Positions 1 to 6,000 of a stretch of 7,566 nucleotides of DNA are shown piece after piece (within the stretch, counting starts at the first letter, position 1; each line of letters begins with the position of its first letter). A program made the translations under genes and the position numbers. Origin of the DNA: Betaproteobacteria bacterium (GTDB lineage: Bacteria; Pseudomonadota; Gammaproteobacteria; Burkholderiales; SG8-39); the NCBI GenBank assembly GCA_005882235.1, contig VBCT01000069.1:1-7566 (forward strand). The letters run 5' to 3'. The notes beneath the pieces were generated by a model. That model did no database searches. It was given only the letters and a program-made list of their open reading frames with translations, and had not been told where the DNA came from.

Positions 1-162
1 GTCGCGCGCTGGCACAAGAAATTCGCGCGGCGCCTCGCCAGCCCGCGCCCGCCCACCGCGGCCGAGCGCGACGAGGCCTACGCCTGTTTCGACACCGAGG
101 ACTTCAAGACAAGCGTCAAGGCGTTTCTCGCGAAAAAAAAGCCCGAGTTCAAAGGCAGGTAG
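1..162 (+). CDS. Enoyl-CoA hydratase/isomerase family protein, C-terminal fragment
   Basis: This is the last 53 codons of a gene that begins upstream of the window, read from base 1 to the TAG at 160-162. The tail (EAYACFDTEDFKTSVKAFLA, then a lysine-rich end finishing PEFKGR) is the usual C-terminus of crotonase-fold enoyl-CoA hydratases: an acidic 'ED(F)..gv.AFL.KR.P.F.G' segment that closes the CoA site in the trimer. The family hydrates trans-2-enoyl-CoA to 3-hydroxyacyl-CoA in the cytoplasm, although other crotonase reactions (isomerase, hydrolase, lyase) share this tail. The catalytic glutamates and oxyanion hole lie outside the window, so the exact reaction is unknown. It points the same way as the ThDP enzyme gene 113 bases downstream and may belong to the same catabolic locus. 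A run of eight A residues (133-140) encodes the lysines. Confidence 0.8.
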   Translation, partial: VARWHKKFARRLASPRPPTAAERDEAYACFDTEDFKTSVKAFLAKKKPEFKGR

Positions 163-237
163 CGAGGTTTTCCGCGGGGAGGAACGGTGACCGGGAGTCC
201 GCTTGAAACTTCGCCTGGATTAGAATCACGCTTCAAC

Positions 238-255
238 GACCGCGCCAAGGCGGTC
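238..255 (+). repeat. GC-rich hairpin in the leader of the ThDP enzyme gene
   Basis: A perfect 6-bp inverted repeat, GACCGC (238-243) and GCGGTC (250-255), flanks a 6-base loop (GCCAAG). It ends 6 bases before the Shine-Dalgarno sequence of the ThDP enzyme gene. No T-run follows, so it is not a classical intrinsic terminator for the upstream enoyl-CoA hydratase gene. It could be a leader stem affecting translation, an operator half-site pair, or chance in a GC-rich spacer. The rest of the 163-275 spacer holds a TAGAAT at 221-226 that resembles a -10 box, but no good -35 at the right distance, so I do not call a promoter. Confidence 0.35.
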
Positions 256-261
256 AGCCTC

Positions 262-269
262 AGGAGGAG
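262..269 (+). promoter_or_regulatory. Strong ribosome binding site of the ThDP enzyme gene
   Basis: AGGAGGAG lies with its core AGGAGG 8 bases from the ATG at 276. This near-perfect anti-16S match fixes the start so that the twin-arginine signal is at the N-terminus. Confidence 0.8.
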
Positions 270-275
270 AAAACC

Positions 276-2252
276 ATGGCACGCAAGGATCCGGGTCCTC
301 AGGTCGATCGCCGCAAGTTCCTGACCGGAGTCGCCGCGGCCGGCGCCGCGACCGCCGCAGCTACGATGAGCACGCCCGTCGCGCGCGCCGCGGAGCCGGC
401 GCCCGCGCCGCGAGTCCCTTCCGCGCTGAGGCCCACGCTGCAGGTCGCGGCGGCGGAGACCGAGACGCCGCGCGAGACGACGAACCGCATCGGCGGCAGG
501 CCGGGGTCGGATTTCATGGTCGACGTCGTCAAGACGCTCGGAATCAAGTACCTGCCCGCGAACTGCGCATCGAGCTACCGCGGCATCCACGAGTCGCTCA
601 TCAACTACGGCGGCAACAAGATGCCGGAGTTCCTCACCTGCATGCACGAGGAGTCCGCGGTCGGCATGGCGCACGGCTACTTCAAGATCGCCGGCAAGCC
701 GCTGATGACGCTGTGCCACGGCACGGTCGGACTGCAGCACGCCACCATGGCGATCTACAACGCGTGGTGCGACCGCGTGCCGGTGATCGTCGTCGGCGGC
801 AACGACATGGACGCCGCGACGCGGCCGCCGGGGGTGCCGACCTTCCACGCCGCGCAGGACATCAACGCGCTGGTGCGCGACTTCACCAAGTGGGACGACA
901 CGCCGGTGTCGCTCGCGCACTTCGCGCAGTCCTTCGTGCGCGCCTACAAGATCGCGATGACGCCGCCCTGCGGGCCGGTGATGATCTCGCTCGACGCGGG
1001 GCTGCAGCAGGAGGTGATCCGCAACCACGGCGACAAGCTCGCCATCCCGCGCTACGTCCCCACCGCGCCCCCGCAAGGCGACTCGGGCGCGGTGAAGGAA
1101 GCCGCGAGGCTGCTCGCGGAGGCGCAGAACCCCGTCATCGTGGCCGACCGCGCCGCGCGCACGCCGAACGGCATCAAGCTCCTCGTGCAGCTCGCCGAGA
1201 CGCTGCAGGCGCGCGTCATCGACCAGGGCAGCCGCGTGAACTTCCCGAAGACGCACTATCTCAGCGCGCCGCCGACCGCGGTCTCCGGCGCCGACGTGAT
1301 CCTGGGCCTGGAGCTCTCCGACTTCTGGGCGACGGTGAACTCGTATACCGACAACGGCGAGAACGGCGGAATCGGCGCGAACGGCACGCGCATCAAGCCC
1401 GGCACCAAGCTCATCAGCATTTCATCGGTCGAGCTGAACACCAAGTCGAACTACCAGGATTTCCAGCGCTTCCAGGTCATCGACGTGCCGATGGCGGGCG
1501 ACGCGGAGGCGACGCTGCCGGCGCTCATCGAGGCGGTGAAGGCGGCGATCCCCGGCTCGAAGAAGGGCGCGATCGAGCAGCGCGGCCAGGCGGCGAAGAA
1601 AGCGCACGCCGAGGCCGAGGCGCGCACCAAGCAGGCCGCGGCGCTCGCCTGGGACGCGAGCCCCATCAGCACGGCGCGCCTGTGCGCGGAGACCTACGCC
1701 GCGGTCAAGGATCTCGACTGGTCGATCGTGTCCCAGTCGGGCAACGTCAGCAACTGGCTCAACCGCCTCTGGCCGCTCAGCGAGCACCATCACTGGATCG
1801 GCCGCTCCGGCGGCTACGGCGTGGGCTACGGCGCGCCGGCCTCGGTGGGCGCAGCGCTCGCCAACCGCGACGCCGGCCGCTTCTCGGTGAACATCCAGGC
1901 AGACGGCGACCTCATGTACGCGCCGGGGGTGCTGTGGACCGCCGCGAAGCACAAGATCCCGCAGCTCGCGGTGATGCACAACAACCGCGGCTACCACCAA
2001 GAGGTGATGCACGTGCAGCGGCTCTCGAATTTCCGCAACCGCCCGGCGAACTACGGCCCCGACATGGGTCCGGTCGGCACGCGCATCGAGAACCCGGACA
2101 TCGAGTACCACAAGCTCGCGGAGTCCATGGGCTGGTGGGCGAAGGGCCCGATCAAGGACCCGGCGCAGCTCGGTTCCGCGCTGAAGGAAGCGGTGAAGGT
2201 GGTGCAGGCGGGGCAGCCCGCCCTGCTCAACGTGTGGACGCAGCCGCGATGA
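276..2252 (+). CDS. Tat-exported thiamine-diphosphate-dependent enzyme (acetolactate synthase/decarboxylase-like)
   Basis: The 658-residue protein has the three-domain fold of the acetolactate synthase, pyruvate oxidase and benzoylformate decarboxylase superfamily, whose members cleave or ligate 2-oxo acids through a ThDP carbanion. Seen in sequence: a twin-arginine signal with DRRKFLTG at residues 11-18, an Ala-rich hydrophobic stretch, and a likely cleavage site after ARA (residue 38). The N-terminal pyrimidine-binding domain spans about 65-235, with the catalytic Glu as E125 in MHEESAVGMAHGY. A central Rossmann-like domain spans about 270-425. The C-terminal diphosphate-binding domain spans about 460-640, with ADGD at 542-545, then 24 residues after the ADG, then N569-N570. 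The first Gly of the usual GDG is Ala542. Length exceeds the usual 550-600 partly because of the leader. Export by Tat suits a protein folded around its cofactor before transport. The stop overlaps the cytochrome c start (ATGA), suggesting a coupled periplasmic redox role. Substrate and FAD content cannot be told. An anabolic acetolactate synthase role is unlikely given the signal and the absence of an ilvN neighbour. Confidence 0.88.
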   Translation: MARKDPGPQVDRRKFLTGVAAAGAATAAATMSTPVARAAEPAPAPRVPSALRPTLQVAAAETETPRETTNRIGGRPGSDFMVDVVKTLGIKYLPANCASSYRGIHESLINYGGNKMPEFLTCMHEESAVGMAHGYFKIAGKPLMTLCHGTVGLQHATMAIYNAWCDRVPVIVVGGNDMDAATRPPGVPTFHAAQDINALVRDFTKWDDTPVSLAHFAQSFVRAYKIAMTPPCGPVMISLDAGLQQEVIRNHGDKLAIPRYVPTAPPQGDSGAVKEAARLLAEAQNPVIVADRAARTPNGIKLLVQLAETLQARVIDQGSRVNFPKTHYLSAPPTAVSGADVILGLELSDFWATVNSYTDNGENGGIGANGTRIKPGTKLISISSVELNTKSNYQDFQRFQVIDVPMAGDAEATLPALIEAVKAAIPGSKKGAIEQRGQAAKKAHAEAEARTKQAAALAWDASPISTARLCAETYAAVKDLDWSIVSQSGNVSNWLNRLWPLSEHHHWIGRSGGYGVGYGAPASVGAALANRDAGRFSVNIQADGDLMYAPGVLWTAAKHKIPQLAVMHNNRGYHQEVMHVQRLSNFRNRPANYGPDMGPVGTRIENPDIEYHKLAESMGWWAKGPIKDPAQLGSALKEAVKVVQAGQPALLNVWTQPR

Positions 2253-2581
2253 AGAGAGCCGTGCTGCTCCTCGCGGTTCTCGGCGCGAGCCAGGCGGCCC
2301 TCGCGGCCGGATCGGCGGAAAAGGGCAAGACCGCCTACGCGCAGCACGGCTGCTGGCAGTGCCACGGCTTCGCGGGGCAGGGCGGCATCACCGGGCCGAA
2401 GCTCGCGCCGGACCCGATGCCGCTCGAAGCGCTCTTGGCTTTCGTGCGCAATACCCGCGGCGCCATGCCGCCGTACCAGAAGGCGATCCTCTCCGATGCC
2501 GACCTCGCCGACATCCACGCCTATCTGCAGTCGCTGCCGAAAGCGCGCGACTACAAGAGCATTCCACTGCTCAACCCCTAG
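2249..2581 (+). CDS. Small secreted mono-heme cytochrome c
   Basis: The 110-residue protein starts at an ATG embedded in the stop of the ThDP enzyme gene (ATGA, 4-base overlap), which points to translational coupling. Residues 1-19 form a Sec signal peptide (MKRAVLLLAVLGASQAALA) with cleavage expected after ALA, leaving a mature domain of about 91 residues. The heme attachment motif is C35-W-Q-C38-H39, with His39 as proximal ligand. Met73 in RGAMPPY is the likely distal ligand, in the class I position before the C-terminal helix (LADIHAYLQSLP). One heme and no membrane anchor beyond the signal imply a soluble periplasmic electron carrier. Context suggests it accepts electrons from the ThDP enzyme, either directly or as a subunit; that is inference. 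The same reading frame stays open upstream to 713, but that part is a GC-driven shadow of the ThDP gene. Its TAG stop overlaps the stop of the convergent CoA-transferase gene. Confidence 0.9.
   Translation: MKRAVLLLAVLGASQAALAAGSAEKGKTAYAQHGCWQCHGFAGQGGITGPKLAPDPMPLEALLAFVRNTRGAMPPYQKAILSDADLADIHAYLQSLPKARDYKSIPLLNP
2578..2581. other. Shared CTAG palindrome carrying both convergent stop codons
   Basis: The plus-strand TAG (2579-2581) ends the cytochrome c gene. The minus-strand TAG (2580-2578) ends the CoA-transferase gene. The two genes therefore overlap by exactly 4 bases with no room for a terminator between them. Confidence 0.9.
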
Positions 2582-3768
2582 ACGACTTGTTTCCGCCGCA
2601 GCGTCTCGATCGCAGCCTCGCCGTAACCCAGCTCGGCGAGCACCTCGGCGGTGTGCTCGCCCAGCTCCGGCGGCGCGGTGGCGATGCTCGCCGGCGTGCG
2701 CGAGAGGCCCACGGCCTGGTTAACAATGCGCAGCTCGCCGAGCTTCCTGCTTTTCACTTTCGCCGCCGCCTTGATGTGCTGCACCTGAGGGTCGTCGAAC
2801 ATCTGGTCGATCGAATAGATCGGCCCGCACGGCACCTCGGCGGCCGTCAGGATCCCGATCCACTCGGCGGTGCTGCGCGAGGCGAGCGCCTTGTTGATCT
2901 CCGCGTTGAGCGCGACGCGGTTCTTCGAGCGGTTCTGCTCGCCCTTGAAATCGGGATTCTCCAGCATGTCCGGGCGCCCGATGCCCTCGCACACGCGGCG
3001 CCACATCGCTTCGCCGGTCGCGGCGATGTTCATGTAGCCGTCCTTCGTCTTGTACGCCGAGGTCGGCATGCTGGTCGGATGGTCGTTTCCCGCCTGCCCC
3101 GGAGGCATGCCCGTCATCAGGTAGCGCGCCGCCTGGAAGTCGAGCAGCGCGATCTGCGACATGAGGAGCGACGATTGCACCCACTGCCCTTTCCCGGACT
3201 TCTCGCGCTCGAGCAGCGCCGTCATGATCCCGAGCGCGGCGAAGAGGCCCGCGGAGATGTCCGCGATCGCGGTGCCGGCGCGAACGGGTCCTTGTCCAGG
3301 GAGCCCTGTAATTGACATAAAACCGCCCATGCCCTGCGCGATCTGATCGAAGCCCGGCCGGTCGCGGTACGGGCCGTCCTGCCCGAAGCCGGATATGCTC
3401 GCGAGGATGATGCGCGGATTGACCTTCGCGAGCGACTCGTAATCGATGCCCAGGCGGACCTTGACGTCGGGGCGGTAGTTCTCGACTACGACGTCGGCGG
3501 TCTTCGCGAGCTTCATGAGGATCGCCACGCCTTCCTTCGCCTTCAGGTTGAGGGTGATCGAGCGCTTGTTGCGGTGCAGGTTCTGGAAGTCCGGGCCGTC
3601 GCGCGGCCCGCCCATCGTTTCGCTCTCGATGCTCGGCGGCGTTTCGATCTTGATGACGTCCGCGCCGAAATCCGCGAGCTGGCGCACGCAGGTGGGCCCG
3701 GCGCGAACGCGCGAAAGATCGAGGACGCGAAAGCGCGCGAGCGCGGTGGAGGCGGGAACGTGGGGCAT
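2578..3768 (-). CDS. Class III (CaiB/BaiF family) CoA-transferase
   Basis: The 396-residue protein has the normal length for family III CoA-transferases, which move CoA between carboxylic acids (for example succinyl-CoA to another acid) in an interlocked cytoplasmic dimer. Landmarks are the N-terminal FRVLDLSRVRAGP and LADFGADVIKIE segments, the RNKRSITLNLK motif (residues 67-77), the SGFGQDGPY loop (126-134), and GTAIADISAG, where D170 aligns with the catalytic Asp169 of formyl-CoA transferase and CaiB. The C-terminal part has the usual VPCGPIYSI hinge (about residue 315). The ATG at 3768 is about the expected distance before VLDLS, but the bases just upstream (gtccgccc on the coding strand) have no recognisable Shine-Dalgarno sequence, so initiation may be weak or nearly leaderless. 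The gene is divergent from the acyl-CoA dehydrogenase across 59 bases. Together they suggest activation then oxidation of an organic acid. Acid identity is not predictable. Confidence 0.92.
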   Translation of the reverse strand: MPHVPASTALARFRVLDLSRVRAGPTCVRQLADFGADVIKIETPPSIESETMGGPRDGPDFQNLHRNKRSITLNLKAKEGVAILMKLAKTADVVVENYRPDVKVRLGIDYESLAKVNPRIILASISGFGQDGPYRDRPGFDQIAQGMGGFMSITGLPGQGPVRAGTAIADISAGLFAALGIMTALLEREKSGKGQWVQSSLLMSQIALLDFQAARYLMTGMPPGQAGNDHPTSMPTSAYKTKDGYMNIAATGEAMWRRVCEGIGRPDMLENPDFKGEQNRSKNRVALNAEINKALASRSTAEWIGILTAAEVPCGPIYSIDQMFDDPQVQHIKAAAKVKSRKLGELRIVNQAVGLSRTPASIATAPPELGEHTAEVLAELGYGEAAIETLRRKQVV

Positions 3769-3772
3769 GGGC

Positions 3773-3815
3773 GGACGTGGACCGGAATGACGTCCACCGT
3801 ATGATAACCTGTCAT
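3773..3815. promoter_or_regulatory. Divergent promoter/operator region between CoA-transferase and acyl-CoA dehydrogenase
   Basis: The 59-base intergenic region must serve both genes. On the plus strand TGGACC (3778-3783), 16 bases, then TATGAT (3800-3805) is a plausible sigma70-type promoter, with 4/6 and 5/6 matches. The same bases read on the minus strand give TATCAT (3806-3801), a possible -10 for the CoA-transferase gene, though without a good -35. Inverted repeats overlie them: GGACGT (3773-3778) with ACGTCC (3790-3795); GTGGAC (3777-3782) with GTCCAC (3792-3797); and ATGATA-ACC-TGTCAT (3801-3815, 5 of 6 pairs). Such dyads over a -10 are typical operator positions, but no regulator gene is in the window and no family-specific motif is recognisable. 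Confidence 0.4.
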
Positions 3816-3817
3816 CC

Positions 3818-3824
3818 GGGAGAG
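3818..3824 (+). promoter_or_regulatory. Ribosome binding site deciding the acyl-CoA dehydrogenase start
   Basis: GGGAGAG sits just before the ATG at 3828. It favours that start over the in-frame GTG at 3777, which would add 17 residues encoded by the promoter region. Confidence 0.6.
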
Positions 3825-3827
3825 AAA

Positions 3828-4988
3828 ATGCCGGTCCGCGAGCACGACCTGGGCGAAGTACGCGATGCCGTCGCGAAACTCTGCGCTACCTTCCCGATGG
3901 ACTACTGGCGCGCGACGGACCGCGAGCGGCGCTATCCCACCGAGTTCGTTACCGCGCTCACCCGCGCGGGCTGGCTCTCGTGCCTGATCCCCGAGGAATA
4001 CGGCGGCGCCGGCCTCCCGCTCGCTGCGGCCGCGGCGATTCTCGAGGAAATCCAGAAGAGCGGCGCGAACGGCGCCGCCTGCCACGCGCAGATGTACACC
4101 ATGGGGACGGTGCTGCGGCATTGCAGCGAGGCCCAGAAGAGGAAATACCTGCCGAAAATCGCGAAGGGCGAGCTGCGCCTGCAGGCTTTCGGCATCACCG
4201 AGCCCTCGGCCGGCACCGACACCTCCTCGATCCGCACGGCCGCGGTCAGGAAAGGCGACCGTTACGTCGTCAACGGCCAGAAGGTCTGGACCTCGCGCGC
4301 CGAGCATTCCGACCTTATGCTGCTTCTGGCGCGAACGACAGCGCGCGAAGAAGTGCAAAAGAAGACCGAAGGCCTCTCCGTGTTCATCGTCGACATGAAG
4401 GCCGCGCTCGGGCGCGGTCTCACGATCCGCCCGATCCGCACCATGATCAACCACGCCACCACCGAGATCTTCATCGACAACCTCGAAGTGCCCGCGGAAA
4501 ACCTCGTCGGCGAGGAAGGCAAGGGATTCCGCTACGTCCTCGACGGCATGAACGCCGAGCGCATTCTGATCGGAGCGGAATGCGTGGGTGATGCGCGCTG
4601 GTTCATCGGAAAGGCGACCGCCTATGCGAACGACCGGAACGTCTTCGACCGGCCGATCGGCCAGAACCAGGGCGTGCAGTTTCCGATCGCGCGCGCCTAC
4701 ATGGCGACGGAGGCCGCCGCGCTTATGGTCGAGCGAGCGGCGAGCCTCTACGATCGGGGCCTGCCCTGCGGCCCCGAATCCAATATGGCGAAGCAGCTCG
4801 CGGCGGAGGCCTCGTGGCAGGCAGGCGACATGTGCCTGCAGACCCACGGCGGATTCGGCTTCGCCGAGGAATACGACGTCGAGCGCAAGTTCCGCGAGAC
4901 GCGGCTGTACCAGATCGCGCCGATCTCGACCAATCTCGTCCTCTGCTATCTCGCCGAGCACGTGCTGCACCTGCCGCGCTCGTATTGA
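3828..4988 (+). CDS. Acyl-CoA dehydrogenase with atypical catalytic-base arrangement
   Basis: The 386-residue protein is of normal length for the FAD-dependent acyl-CoA dehydrogenase family, which forms a trans-2-enoyl-CoA and passes electrons to ETF. Visible landmarks are IPEEYGGAGLPL in the N-terminal helical domain, ITEPSAGTD (123-131) and the following VWTS in the FAD-contacting beta domain, and the C-terminal QTHGGFGFAEEYDVERKFRE segment. The usual YEGT-type glutamate (Glu376 of medium-chain dehydrogenase) is replaced: the stretch reads Y361-Q-I-A-P365-I-S-T-N. E244 in NAER stands exactly 121 residues earlier, the same spacing as Thr255 to Glu376 in the medium-chain enzyme, where isovaleryl-CoA dehydrogenase has its base Glu254. 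I infer E244 is the base and that branched or unusual acyl-CoAs may be used. ATG 3828 is chosen for its ribosome binding site and because upstream residues look non-coding. The Bug gene follows after 23 bases, probably in one operon. Confidence 0.9.
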   Translation: MPVREHDLGEVRDAVAKLCATFPMDYWRATDRERRYPTEFVTALTRAGWLSCLIPEEYGGAGLPLAAAAAILEEIQKSGANGAACHAQMYTMGTVLRHCSEAQKRKYLPKIAKGELRLQAFGITEPSAGTDTSSIRTAAVRKGDRYVVNGQKVWTSRAEHSDLMLLLARTTAREEVQKKTEGLSVFIVDMKAALGRGLTIRPIRTMINHATTEIFIDNLEVPAENLVGEEGKGFRYVLDGMNAERILIGAECVGDARWFIGKATAYANDRNVFDRPIGQNQGVQFPIARAYMATEAAALMVERAASLYDRGLPCGPESNMAKQLAAEASWQAGDMCLQTHGGFGFAEEYDVERKFRETRLYQIAPISTNLVLCYLAEHVLHLPRSY

Positions 4989-5001
4989 TTCACGATCCCC
5001 T

Positions 5002-5010
5002 GGGAGGAAG
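5002..5010 (+). promoter_or_regulatory. Ribosome binding site of the Bug-family gene
   Basis: GGGAGGAAG directly precedes the ATG at 5012. It selects this start, which puts the signal peptide at the N-terminus, over a 66-codon longer open frame that runs back into the acyl-CoA dehydrogenase gene. Confidence 0.75.
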
Positions 5011-5011
5011 C

Positions 5012-5992
5012 ATGTTGAATATCTTGTTGCGGGCGCTTGTCGCATTCGCCGCGCTCTTTGCTTCGGTCGATGCTCTCGCGCAGGACGCGGCGAGGGACTA
5101 CCCGAGCCGCGCGGTGCGCATGCTCGTGCCCAACGCTCCGGGAAGCTCGATCGACACCATGAGCCGCATCGTCGCCGCCAAGCTCGGCGACGCGCTGGGC
5201 CAATCGGTGTTCGTCGAGAACCGCGACGGCGCCGGTGGCCTGATCGGAGTGGAGGCGGGCAGGACCGCCAAGCCCGACGGCTACACGCTCATCTGCGCGT
5301 CGAACGGCTCGATGCTGATCGCGCCTCTTCTGAAGAAGAGCGTCCCCTACGACGCGGTGAATGACTTCGAGCACATCGGAAGCTTCGCGGTGACGCCCAA
5401 CGTGCTCATCGTCAACCCCGAGCTGCCGGTGAAGAGCGTGAAGGAGCTGATCGACTACGCCAGGGCGAACCGCGCGACCATCAACATGGCCTCGGCGGGA
5501 GTGGGCTCGCAGAGCCATCTCTCGGGAGTGCTGCTCATGACGATGGCGAACTTCGAATCGCTCGTCGTGCCGCACAAGGGCGGCGGACCTTCGGTCAATT
5601 CGGTGGTCGCCGGCCAGACGCACTGGACTTTCACGCCGGCGCCCGCGGTGATGCCCTTCGTGAAGAACGGGCGGCTGCGCGCGATCGGGCAGAGCCTGCC
5701 GCGCCGCTCGGCGATGCTCGGCGATATCCCGCCCGTCGCCGACAGCATTCCCGGCTACGATTTCAGCGGCTGGGCGGGGCTGGTCGCCCCCAAAGGCACA
5801 CCGCAGGCCGTGATCGACAGGCTGCACGCCGCTCTTATGAAGACGCTCGACCTCGCAGAGGTGAAGGACGGCCTCGCGAAGCAGGGCGCCGAGGTGTTCA
5901 CGGGCTCACCCGAGGATTTCCGCAAATTCCTTGCCCAGGACCAGGCGAGCACGGTGAAGGTCATCCAGGCGGCCAAGCTCCAGGCGGATTAG
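5012..5992 (+). CDS. Bug-family (TctC-like) tripartite tricarboxylate transporter substrate-binding protein
   Basis: The 326-residue periplasmic binding protein has the usual length of the Bug/TctC family, which binds carboxylates or related small molecules. Residues 1-23 form a Sec signal peptide ending ALA, with the mature protein starting QDAARDYPSRAVRMLVP, the family's typical first strand. Other family landmarks are NAPGSSIDTMSR, the first ligand-loop region; KPDGYTL; the MASAGVGSQSHLSG segment, contributing to the second ligand loop; VPHKGGGPSVNSVVAGQ; and the C-terminal LVAPKGTPQAVIDRL. No TctA or TctB membrane gene is in the window, so it is an orphan here, as most Bug proteins are in Burkholderiales. 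It may work with a remote transporter or as a sensor ligand-binding partner. It lies 23 bases after the acyl-CoA dehydrogenase gene, so its ligand is plausibly the acid that this gene set degrades; this is inference. Its stop is only 8 bases from that of the convergent TRAP permease gene. Confidence 0.93.
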   Translation: MLNILLRALVAFAALFASVDALAQDAARDYPSRAVRMLVPNAPGSSIDTMSRIVAAKLGDALGQSVFVENRDGAGGLIGVEAGRTAKPDGYTLICASNGSMLIAPLLKKSVPYDAVNDFEHIGSFAVTPNVLIVNPELPVKSVKELIDYARANRATINMASAGVGSQSHLSGVLLMTMANFESLVVPHKGGGPSVNSVVAGQTHWTFTPAPAVMPFVKNGRLRAIGQSLPRRSAMLGDIPPVADSIPGYDFSGWAGLVAPKGTPQAVIDRLHAALMKTLDLAEVKDGLAKQGAEVFTGSPEDFRKFLAQDQASTVKVIQAAKLQAD

Positions 5993-6000
5993 ACGAACCC

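Noticed and set aside
133..141. A8G run containing A-AAA-AAG in the phase of a -1 frameshift site near the end of the enoyl-CoA hydratase gene
   Set aside because: The zero-frame tail is a normal family C-terminus. A -1 shift would only add about 20 unrelated residues, ending at TGA 204-206, and no stimulatory structure is evident nearby. It most likely just encodes lysines.
203..226. TTGAAA (203-208) and TAGAAT (221-226) as a promoter for the ThDP enzyme gene
   Set aside because: The spacing is only 12 bases, too short for sigma70, and TAGAAT has no good -35 at 16-18 bases.
78..1256. Long minus-strand open frame (392 codons) opposite the ThDP enzyme gene
   Set aside because: The product is dominated by Arg, His, Asp and Val with no recognisable domain, as expected for an antisense shadow in GC-rich DNA. 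The plus strand has a clear family protein and ribosome binding site.
713..2248. Upstream in-frame extension of the cytochrome c frame within the ThDP enzyme gene
   Set aside because: It is Arg/Ala/Gly-rich low-information sequence in a second frame. The signal peptide right after ATG 2249 shows the true start.
3543..5045. 500-codon minus-strand open frame opposite the acyl-CoA dehydrogenase gene
   Set aside because: Its end overlaps the CoA-transferase gene in another frame, its composition is shadow-like, and no family motifs are seen.
5993..6000. Search for a bidirectional terminator between the Bug and TRAP large permease genes
   Set aside because: The gap is 8 bases, and I see no hairpin with a T-run spanning it.
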